64,000 bases of DNA from Saprospiraceae bacterium (GTDB lineage: Bacteria > Bacteroidota > Bacteroidia > Chitinophagales > Saprospiraceae). Positions 55,860 to 63,600 of this stretch are shown piece by piece. The notes under the pieces were generated by a model. That model was not told the origin of the DNA. It saw only the letters and a list, made by a program, of their open reading frames with translations, and made no database searches. Where the stretch lies: positions 1-64,000 of the forward strand of contig JANTGI010000003.1 of the NCBI GenBank assembly GCA_024762995.1, given 5' to 3'. A program made the position numbers and the translations under genes. The number at the start of each line of letters is the position of its first letter. Positions within the stretch are counted from its first letter, which is position 1.

Positions 55860-56804
55860 CTACCCCACCACCTGCGTCCCATCCCCCCCTTGCCCCAGCA
55901 TATTCGCTTCCGTAATAATACTTTTGGAGCCACCATTGGTGATAAAGAAAAGAGCGGATTCCACTTTTGGCAACATATTCCCTTCTCCAAAAGCCTTTTG
56001 CTCAATAAGATGGGTCACTTCAGCCTGAGAGACCGATTTTAGGGCCTTCTGACTAGGTTTCCCAAAATCTTTGTAAACAAAAGGGACATCGGTCAAAATA
56101 TACAATTCATCGGCACCAATTCGGGTCGCCAGCAAGGCAGAAGCCGCATCCTTATCAATCACTGCTTCCAATGGTTGCAGATGGCCTTCTTCGTCATAAA
56201 AAACCGGAATACCACCGCCTCCCGCAGCAATAACTATCACTCCGGCATGAGCTAAGTTTTTCACAATGTCTTCATTGATGATTTGCCTAGGCTTTGGAGA
56301 AGGAACCACACGACGCCAAGCATCTTTTTTCTTGGGGCTGGGCTTAAATATCCAACCTTTTTGGGCAGTCATTATATCGGCTTCAGCTTTTGTATATAAT
56401 TTGCCGACCCTTTTGGTATAATTGTCGAAAGCCGGATCATCTTTGGAGACCACCACCGGTGTTACGATAGTCACGACTTCCTTGTTGATGCCTTCTTTTT
56501 TTAGAATATTTTGCAATGTTCTTTGCATCATATAGCCGATACTTCCTTGAGAATCAGCCACACAGACATCCAGTGGCTTGGCCGGAATATCATACAAAGA
56601 TTCGCCGGCATCATTCTGCATCAAAATATTGCCTACTTGTGGTCCATTACCATGGCTAAGGACTATATTGTATCCATCTTTGATGAGATAGACCAAATTT
56701 TGGAGTGTATCTTCCAGATTTTTATACTGCTCTTGGGTAGTCCCCTTTTGATTACCCCGTAAAATGGCATTACCACCTAATGCGATGACCGCTGTTTTGT
56801 GCAT
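55860..56804 (-). CDS. arcC: Carbamate kinase
   Basis: The 314-aa protein has the amino-acid-kinase fold with ALGGNAILRGNQKGT, SHGNGPQVGN, DSQGSIGYM, IAAGGGGIPV and VIDKDAASALLA signatures of ArcC. It makes ATP from carbamoyl phosphate and ADP in arginine fermentation. It is read from a TATATTTG promoter on the same strand as the carbamoyltransferase downstream. An arcA gene may lie elsewhere. Confidence 0.95.
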   Translation of the reverse strand: MHKTAVIALGGNAILRGNQKGTTQEQYKNLEDTLQNLVYLIKDGYNIVLSHGNGPQVGNILMQNDAGESLYDIPAKPLDVCVADSQGSIGYMMQRTLQNILKKEGINKEVVTIVTPVVVSKDDPAFDNYTKRVGKLYTKAEADIMTAQKGWIFKPSPKKKDAWRRVVPSPKPRQIINEDIVKNLAHAGVIVIAAGGGGIPVFYDEEGHLQPLEAVIDKDAASALLATRIGADELYILTDVPFVYKDFGKPSQKALKSVSQAEVTHLIEQKAFGEGNMLPKVESALFFITNGGSKSIITEANMLGQGGDGTQVVG

Positions 56805-56853
56805 TGGATTACTTTTTTTCCCGCAAGGGGGATATTCTGTTCAATTGGAAGGG

Positions 56854-56861
56854 CAAATATA
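56854..56861 (-). promoter_or_regulatory. -7 promoter element for arcC
   Basis: The minus strand reads TATATTTG, 50 bp before the ATG. Confidence 0.5.
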
Positions 56862-56905
56862 GGAGATTTTTTGACTTATGGGAGGGAAAGAGTTTAGGAG
56901 TTTAG

Positions 56906-56963
56906 GACGACACCAGATTGCTAAGCTCGTAGCCTGCGGAGAGATTGGTAAGCTGGACTTGTA
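56906..56963. repeat. Dispersed repeat, hairpin-less copy 2
   Basis: Same sequence as 20054-20133 but missing 21 bp of hairpin between two CCTGC direct repeats. GAGTTTAGGAGTTTAGGA precedes it, as at copy 1. Confidence 0.8.
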
Positions 56964-57002
56964 GAGGAAAGAGTTTAGAAGTTTAGAAGTTGAGAAGTTT
57001 AG

Positions 57003-57080
57003 GACGGCACCAGATTGCTAAGCTCGTAGCTTGCCTGCCGATTAGGTAGGCCTGTGGAGAGATTGGCAAGCTGGACTTGA
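57003..57080. repeat. Dispersed repeat, copy 3 (with hairpin)
   Basis: It lies 39 bp after copy 2, separated by AGTTTAGAAG-type short repeats. The hairpin insert is present. The rest of the gap to the transporter has nothing else. Confidence 0.8.
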
Positions 57081-57190
57081 GCAGCCCAAAGTAGTAGGGT
57101 GAAATTTCCGGCACAATTTGGCGAAGCAAATTAAAAGTGGTAAGTTTGTCCCATAATAAACGTAACTATCTAGTTACCAAAAATTTAGAC

Positions 57191-58444
57191 ATGAAGGGGA
57201 TAAAATTTAAACTAACCATTCTCAATTTTTTAGAATTTTTTATTTTTGGGAGTTGGCTGCTTTCTTTTGGAAAGTATATGTTTGTCAATTTACATTTTAC
57301 GGGCACGCAAATAGGCGCCATTTTTATGACCTTAGGCTTCGCCTCACTGATCATGCCCGGTATTATGGGTATCATTGCGGACAAATGGAGTCCCAATAAG
57401 CTTTTTGCATTATCTCACCTTGTCGGTGCCGCATTGCTCTACAACATGGCGCAACAGCCTGATTATGATGGACTTTTTTGGGCAAGTTTATTTTATTTAA
57501 TGCTATATATGCCTTCGATCGGGCTGGACAATACCATCTCTTATTGCCTTTTGGAACGTAATGACTTTGACGTGGTCAAAGTGTTTCCGCCTATTCGGGT
57601 ATGGGGTACCATTGGTTTTATCATAGCCACTTGGATAACGGATTCCTTTGGTTGGGGTGTCAATGCCAATCAATTTTATTTTGCGGCAGTGGCATCCATT
57701 GTGTTGGGCTTATTTACTTTAACACTTCCGGATTGTGCACGCGAAAAGTCCGAAACAAAGAAAAAGACCTTTTCCGAAGCCTTTGGATTGGATGCTTTTA
57801 AGCTTTTTGCGAACTACAAAATGGCTACTTTCTTCATTTTTGCCATGCTTTTGGGGGCTGCCTTACAGATTACGAATATGTTTGGAGAAGCTTTTTTACA
57901 TGATTTTGGTAATATTGAAGCCTACAAAGACACTTTTGCTGTAAAGCACAACGGCTGGCTCATGTCGCTTTCGCAAATATCTGAAACTGTTTTCATCCTG
58001 ACGATTCCATTCTTTTTGAAAAAATTCGGCATCAAAAAAGTCATGTTGATGAGTATGTTTGCTTGGTTTTTACGGTTTTTACTATTTGGAGTGGGTAGCC
58101 CCGTAGGTCTTGGGCTTATTGCCTTAATCTTATCTATGATTGTCTATGGGATGGCGTTTGACTTTTTTAACATTTCCGGCTCCTTATTTGTCGAGCAAGA
58201 AACAGATAAAAAAATCCGTGGCTCTGCGCAAGGATTATTTATCATGATGACCAATGGTTTTGGAGCGATGATAGGGGCCTATGGAAGCGGATATGTGGTG
58301 GACTTATTCACCAAAGACGGAGTCAAAGACTGGACAAGTATTTGGTATGTTTTTGCGGTCTATTCCCTTGTTTTAGTGATATTATTTGCGGTGATGTTCA
58401 AATACAAGCATGACCCTGCAAAACTGGGTGAGATAAAGCATTAA
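57191..58444 (+). CDS. NupG-like nucleoside/proton symporter (MFS)
   Basis: The ATG at 57191 (417 aa) is chosen because it opens into FKLTILNFLEFFIFGSWLL; the upstream ATG at 57137 would add 18 polar residues. Twelve helices are visible, with GIIADKWSPNKLFALSHL, the first-loop motif of nucleoside:H+ symporters, and FFNISGSLFVEQETDKKIRGSAQG in the second half. The family imports nucleosides in some members and is broader in Bacteroidota. It ends in KYKHDPAKLGEIKH. Confidence 0.88.
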   Translation: MKGIKFKLTILNFLEFFIFGSWLLSFGKYMFVNLHFTGTQIGAIFMTLGFASLIMPGIMGIIADKWSPNKLFALSHLVGAALLYNMAQQPDYDGLFWASLFYLMLYMPSIGLDNTISYCLLERNDFDVVKVFPPIRVWGTIGFIIATWITDSFGWGVNANQFYFAAVASIVLGLFTLTLPDCAREKSETKKKTFSEAFGLDAFKLFANYKMATFFIFAMLLGAALQITNMFGEAFLHDFGNIEAYKDTFAVKHNGWLMSLSQISETVFILTIPFFLKKFGIKKVMLMSMFAWFLRFLLFGVGSPVGLGLIALILSMIVYGMAFDFFNISGSLFVEQETDKKIRGSAQGLFIMMTNGFGAMIGAYGSGYVVDLFTKDGVKDWTSIWYVFAVYSLVLVILFAVMFKYKHDPAKLGEIKH

Positions 58445-58450
58445 AAATCC

Positions 58451-58492
58451 GGTGTAGCGGTGTAGCGGTGTGACGGTGTGACGGTGTGACGG
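58451..58492 (+). repeat. 8-bp tandem repeat
   Basis: Two units GGTGTAGC, three GGTGTGAC and a partial sixth follow the transporter stop. The remaining 540-bp gap holds this, an intergenic motif, a terminator and an inverted repeat. Confidence 0.85.
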
Positions 58493-58728
58493 TATCGCTC
58501 ATTCTTGACTTTGTGGTATTGATAAAAAGAACACGGACCAGCCTGCTGCACGGCTGGCAGGTAAAACGGATGTAACACTGACCTTTTGTGCAAAATAGGA
58601 ACGGATTTCTCACGGATTTCCACTTTATATTTGTGTGCAAACGGTAGATGCCGATAAGGCAGGTTCAATAAACACAAAAATGATTATTTGTTGCCTAAAA
58701 ACAGGAGCATCTAAACAGTTACAAAAAA

Positions 58729-58760
58729 ACACCTTCGAGTTTGCTTGAAGGTGTTTTTTT
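58729..58760 (+). terminator. Terminator-like hairpin
   Basis: ACACCTTC pairs with GAAGGTGT (inner GAG/CTT with one G.T) before a T run. It lies directly after a copy of the intergenic motif. Confidence 0.8.
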
Positions 58761-58828
58761 GTATTTATATGGGATTTTAGCTGAGTGACTATTAGTTAGC
58801 ATTTCCCAAAAAACAGCTATCTTTATTT

Positions 58829-58853
58829 TTTCAATGTGTTTAATACATTGAAA
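58829..58853. promoter_or_regulatory. Perfect 9-bp inverted repeat
   Basis: TTTCAATGT/ACATTGAAA with a 7-nt loop and no T-tract. It lies 132 bp before the hemopexin-like gene; it could be an operator or an mRNA hairpin. Confidence 0.45.
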
Positions 58854-58984
58854 TAGGTAGTTCACACAATTGTAATGGAATGGTAGTTTAAAGGGTATTA
58901 TTCTTGCCGCCGGATTCTTAGGAATAGATTTATTTTGGATGTATTCCATTTTAGAATCCCTTTGCAAACTTTAAACAATTTCAG

Positions 58985-61594
58985 ATGAAAAAAATTCTTT
59001 TACTTTTAGTTGTATCTATCTATTCGATAGGTGCCTTTGCATTCGTTCCGGATGCGACCTTGCATTCAAAGAAAAATAACAAGACCTATTATTTTGATTT
59101 TTCTGAAAAGAAATACCTGCGTTACAACGGTGATACGAAGGCTTATGAAGGGACTTTTGACATGTCCAATTTTTCAAGCAATTGGAATAGTGTTATAGGG
59201 AATATTCAGCCTACAGCCGTTTTTCAAAGCCCAAGTGGGGATAAAGTCTATTTTTTAGATACCAAAAATAACACTTATTTGAGACATGATTGGTCCAACT
59301 CGTCTATTGATGCCGGTTGGCCAAAATCACTGTCTCATTTTGACTCCGGGTGGCCAAGCAATTGGAAAGGAGCAAACTATAGAGTCACCGGTGCTTTCTT
59401 TAATAACAGCGACGGTTGGTTGTATTTGTTTGACTTCAGTAAGGAGAAATTTGTAGCCTACCGGTGGTCAACGGACACTTGGACCCCAACACTAGAAACC
59501 AGTTCATGGACCGATTATAGCCAAGTGGATATTAACATGAAATACTCCAATTCTGCATCGTATGACGACACAGAAGAAACATCCTTTTTCTATAAGTTTT
59601 CGACGTTATCTTTTGCTACTTATTACTGGAATACCAATAAGTTTGGTAGGGCCTTTGAACTAACAAGACTAGGAGAATGGCCGGATGAATGGGCTGATAA
59701 TGTATATAATGGGGATTGTACGATCTATTTTCTACAAGGAAACTTGGGGCGCCGGCTCTTTCCTGCCAAGGTCGATTTGCCGCAAGGCGTGTATGGTGAC
59801 GACTATAAATTAAAAAAATTGTCCTTGAATCTACAAACTCAAGGTAATGATTCGATAGCTGCTTACTTACTCTCTCCTTATGACTTTCCCAATACCGCCA
59901 ATCGGATGCTTTTTGAATATGGGTATGCGTCAGGAGATAATTTTGGTGGCAGTAATTGCACCAGCCTCGTTAATTTTTCGGATTCGGGAGATTATGAAAT
60001 TAGCTCCGGCTCTGCACCCTATATAAATGCCAATATTAAACCGCACCAAAGCTTTTACGGCATAGCCGATGGTACGAAGGTGAACGGCTATTGGTATCTT
60101 AAGGTTTACTCTAAATCCAAGTTGCGGACTGATATGTTTAAAAAGTTTACGCTAGAATTTGAGCCGGCTAGAACCTTGGAATGTGGTGTCTCTGAAACCT
60201 ACTCTGCTCCGGCAGGTGATGGGAAATGGGATATGTCAAGCGTGTGTGGAACGCCACAAGGTATCGAGCGACTATACAAATTTACTCCTACGAATACCGG
60301 TGAGCATTTTATTATTTTGCAAGGTGGCTCCGGTTATCATGATTATTACTACAAATCAAGTACGACTGGACTTAATAGCAGCGGATGGCAATGCCCTACG
60401 ACCAATGATGGGCAAACCCTCTCTTTAGGTACGCTGAATGCCGGAGAAACTTACTACATCCTTGATAAGCCCGAAACCAATACCGGTACATCTTCTACCT
60501 TCTACATAGAATGTGCTTCTTGTCAGCCCGTTACCGGATTAGAAAATGATGCCGGTAGCAATACAGGGCTTGGTTTTACTTGGTATCCTTCTCCTTCCGC
60601 ATCTAGCTATGCTTGGGAAATATCCACCGGTGGTACTGTCGTACAAAGCGGCACCACGAGCCAAAACAGCCAGTTTTCTGTGAACAATCTGACGCCCGGC
60701 ACTGAATATACTTTTACCGTAAAAACAGATTGCGGTGGTGGATGGTTCTCTTCTCCCGTTTCCGTAAATGCGACCACTAGCTCTGTATGCAATGAACCTT
60801 TTAATTTGTCTTTGGATGGAAGTGGATTTACCAACCTAGATTTTGCTTGGGATGGTCCGGCCAACGGAGTCAACTATGTTTGGCAAATCAAATCCGGTGC
60901 AGTATTGGTAAATTCAGGTTCCACAGCCACGACCGGACAAATAGTCGAAGGTCTTCTGCCCGGAACTTCATATACTTTTTATCTGAAAACAGATTGTGGT
61001 GGTGGTTTATTTTCTTCGGTGGTTTCTTTAGCGGCCAGTACAGCAGAATGTCAGGTACCTACCGGTCTGACAACATCCAATATCTCTTCTATCGGGTTTA
61101 CCGTGACGGCTGCGCCTAACTCCTCTACCATCAAAAAATGGCAAGTTGTACCTGCCGGAAATGGAATAGGAAACGGGATTGTGGCACAAGGAGAGTTGAG
61201 TGGGAATGTGTTTAATGTAAGCGGACTAAGTGCCAGCACAGCTTATGATTTTTATCTTCAATCTAAATGCGACGATCAATATTCCGATCCTGCAAGCTTA
61301 TTAAATATAAATACCATCGTTGGGGTTGAAGAACTATCCAACATCAACGGGATTAATCTTTATCCAAGTCCTGCCAAAGATGTGTTAAATATTTCCTTAT
61401 CCGGCAACCAAGCCGCTTCTTTGGAAATCTCCATCACCAATTTGCTAGGTAAAAATGTCCAAAGTAAGAAACTACAACTCAATCAAGGTTTGAATATCGA
61501 ACAATTTGATGTTTCTGACTTACAAGCAGGCATCTATCTGGTAAGAATTACCGACCAAGGGAAAACAGTTGGATTCCGCTTTGTCAAGGAATAA
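58985..61594 (+). CDS. Hemopexin-like/FnIII T9SS type A protein
   Basis: The 869-aa protein has a signal peptide (LLLLVVSIYSIGAFA). Four to five hemopexin-like blades occupy residues 18-230 (TYYFDFSEKKYLRY, KVYFLDTKNNTYLRHD, WLYLFDFSKEKFVAYRW). A P-like beta domain follows (about 260-400). Three fibronectin type III domains come next (about 515-600, 602-685, 690-775), then a type A sorting domain (783-869: LYPSPAKDVLNISLS, GIYLVRI). Hemopexin blades usually bind metals or protein partners. It is inferred to be a surface-displayed binding protein. Confidence 0.85.
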   Translation: MKKILLLLVVSIYSIGAFAFVPDATLHSKKNNKTYYFDFSEKKYLRYNGDTKAYEGTFDMSNFSSNWNSVIGNIQPTAVFQSPSGDKVYFLDTKNNTYLRHDWSNSSIDAGWPKSLSHFDSGWPSNWKGANYRVTGAFFNNSDGWLYLFDFSKEKFVAYRWSTDTWTPTLETSSWTDYSQVDINMKYSNSASYDDTEETSFFYKFSTLSFATYYWNTNKFGRAFELTRLGEWPDEWADNVYNGDCTIYFLQGNLGRRLFPAKVDLPQGVYGDDYKLKKLSLNLQTQGNDSIAAYLLSPYDFPNTANRMLFEYGYASGDNFGGSNCTSLVNFSDSGDYEISSGSAPYINANIKPHQSFYGIADGTKVNGYWYLKVYSKSKLRTDMFKKFTLEFEPARTLECGVSETYSAPAGDGKWDMSSVCGTPQGIERLYKFTPTNTGEHFIILQGGSGYHDYYYKSSTTGLNSSGWQCPTTNDGQTLSLGTLNAGETYYILDKPETNTGTSSTFYIECASCQPVTGLENDAGSNTGLGFTWYPSPSASSYAWEISTGGTVVQSGTTSQNSQFSVNNLTPGTEYTFTVKTDCGGGWFSSPVSVNATTSSVCNEPFNLSLDGSGFTNLDFAWDGPANGVNYVWQIKSGAVLVNSGSTATTGQIVEGLLPGTSYTFYLKTDCGGGLFSSVVSLAASTAECQVPTGLTTSNISSIGFTVTAAPNSSTIKKWQVVPAGNGIGNGIVAQGELSGNVFNVSGLSASTAYDFYLQSKCDDQYSDPASLLNINTIVGVEELSNINGINLYPSPAKDVLNISLSGNQAASLEISITNLLGKNVQSKKLQLNQGLNIEQFDVSDLQAGIYLVRITDQGKTVGFRFVKE

Positions 61595-61623
61595 CTAGAT
61601 TCTGAATTTGTAATTCTTTTTTG

Positions 61624-61656
61624 GGACACTCTGCTTTTAGTGGAGTGTCCTTTTAT
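61624..61656 (+). terminator. Terminator of the hemopexin-like gene
   Basis: An 8-bp stem GGACACTC/GAGTGTCC with an 11-nt loop is followed by TTTTATT. It lies 29 bp after the stop. Confidence 0.88.
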
Positions 61657-61890
61657 TATGCTAAAAGTTGGTATGGATAGTCACAATATACGACTTATTT
61701 GCAGGAATAACAAAGAGCTTTCATTTTCGATGCTTTCGCAAAAAAAATTTTTATCACACAAGCCAATCATATTCCCGCCAATAACAAGAAAATGCCTAAA
61801 CGCAAAAGGGAATCTACATGCCGATGAGTAGGTAATTGGCAAGATATTTGCCCCAAATGGAGTATAATATCCCAATAAAACCAGAATATC

Positions 61891-63051
61891 ATGAGAAATT
61901 TTCTACTATTATTCCTATTAATAAGCCTTTCAAACGCTCTATTTGCTAATTTAAATCCAGGTGACATCGCTTTTGTCCAGTACAATGCAGATGGTACGGA
62001 TGATTTTGCCTTTGTTGCCTTGGTTGATATTCCTGCTAATGAAGAAATCAAATTCACAGACAATGGTTGGAAAGCAGATGATACCTTCAAAACGAATGAA
62101 GGAATTGTTACTTGGACAGCACCGGCCGGTGGTCTCTCAGCAGGCGATGTGGTGACTATTACCATGTCTCCTTCTACGACAGTTGGAAGTGTGACAAAAT
62201 CCGGTATATTCAATTTTCTAGCAACTGGAGATCAATTGATTGCCTATCAAGGGACTAATTCAATGATTTATGCCTTGAATAATGAAGGCAATGGGGTATG
62301 GCAAACCGATTCCCCTAATACAAGTGAATCTAAATTACCTATGGGCCTTACCAATGGGACAGATGCCACTGCTGCTAATGAAATTGATAACCTAAAGTAT
62401 AACGGCATTGTCACAACCGGAACTAAAGAAGAAATACTGGCTGCTATAAACAACAAAGATAATTGGATTGGAAGTGATACGTACCATCAGACCTATGATG
62501 GTGCTGCTTTTGTTTTGCCCATTGAGTTAGTCGCTTTCGATGCTTTCGCAAAAAATAACCATGTCACCTTGACTTGGGAGACCGCCACAGAAACCAACAA
62601 CGATTACTTCCACGTCGAGCGTTCCACTAACGGACAGCGTTTTGAAGTCATCGGAAAGGTGATTGGTGCCGGGAATAGCACCACGACGCAAAGATATACG
62701 TTTATAGACCCCACTCCGGCGCATGGTACCAACTACTACCGCCTAAGTCAAACAGACTTTGATGGAAAATCAGAAACTTTTGATGTGGTCAGCGTGGACT
62801 TCCACAAAGCAGGTATAACAACCATCCACCCCACTCAAGTGAGAGACATCATGAATTTGAGCATAGAACCAAAGGAGACGGTGGGACGTGTGATTATCTT
62901 CAACCTAATGGGTCAGAAAGTATTTGATGCACCAATTGATGCCGGCGCTTCAAGGATGGAGATTGATGCTACGACCTTTGCTCCCGGACCATATTTTGCG
63001 CGTGTGTCTAATGGTCATTTGGTCGAGACGGTACGGTTTATTAAGGGTTAA
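61891..63051 (+). CDS. Secreted T9SS type A protein
   Basis: The 386-aa protein has a signal peptide (LLLFLLISLSNALFA). An N-terminal beta-sandwich (about 18-205, FVALVDIPANEEIKFTDNGW, VTWTAPAGGLSAGDVVTI) resembles the lamin-tail-like domains of surface proteins. A Bacteroidota pre-tail domain follows (LVAFDAFAKNNHVTLTWETA, YYRLSQTDFDGKSE). The C-terminus is a type A sorting domain (about 312-386: HPTQVRDIMNLSI, GPYFARVSNG). Function beyond surface display is unknown. Confidence 0.85.
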   Translation: MRNFLLLFLLISLSNALFANLNPGDIAFVQYNADGTDDFAFVALVDIPANEEIKFTDNGWKADDTFKTNEGIVTWTAPAGGLSAGDVVTITMSPSTTVGSVTKSGIFNFLATGDQLIAYQGTNSMIYALNNEGNGVWQTDSPNTSESKLPMGLTNGTDATAANEIDNLKYNGIVTTGTKEEILAAINNKDNWIGSDTYHQTYDGAAFVLPIELVAFDAFAKNNHVTLTWETATETNNDYFHVERSTNGQRFEVIGKVIGAGNSTTTQRYTFIDPTPAHGTNYYRLSQTDFDGKSETFDVVSVDFHKAGITTIHPTQVRDIMNLSIEPKETVGRVIIFNLMGQKVFDAPIDAGASRMEIDATTFAPGPYFARVSNGHLVETVRFIKG

Positions 63052-63222
63052 GGGTGCGAATTTGCGATTTCACAAACAAGGTTGACAGGAAAGTTTCCCC
63101 TTTCCCGTAAATGTGGATGACTTTTCTGGTTAGTAGATTGGTTATTCACTCCACCCATACAACTCGGAATCAAGGTTGGCAATTTCAAGCAATCATCCGA
63201 CGTTATCCCCAAAAACCAACCA

Positions 63223-63537
63223 ATGAAAACCTTACTCATCACCTTATCCTTCTTTCTGGTAGGTACTTGTACTTCCAAACCCAAATCTCCTGACCCGGCA
63301 GCTCATTATCGAGCGCATGGAGATATTGCCAGCTTGCAAGCCGCATTCCAATTAATCCCCGAAAAAGCCGATACGACCATCTTAAAAAATATCTTGGGCG
63401 AAGGGGCTAATTTTGGCTTTGACTATCGTTATTATTCGGACTCCATCGGTCCTAAAGGCTGCCCGGTGGCGGCCGTTTTTTGGATTGATCAAAATGGACA
63501 AGTGACCAATCGGGAGATTTTTGAAGTGTGTGAATAA
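63223..63537 (+). CDS. Small putative lipoprotein
   Basis: The 104-aa product starts with a hydrophobic signal (LLITLSFFLVGTC, Cys16 preceded by Thr, a weaker lipobox). The mature domain has a DYRYYSDSIGPKGCPVAAVFWIDQNGQV segment of unknown family. Two further cysteines near the C-terminus could pair. A copy of the intergenic motif begins 3 bases after the stop. Confidence 0.65.
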   Translation: MKTLLITLSFFLVGTCTSKPKSPDPAAHYRAHGDIASLQAAFQLIPEKADTTILKNILGEGANFGFDYRYYSDSIGPKGCPVAAVFWIDQNGQVTNREIFEVCE

Positions 63538-63600
63538 AAGTAACTATTTAGATACTTGCAGGTTTTCAATGGTGCCGCTTGCCCCTACTAGACCACCAAT

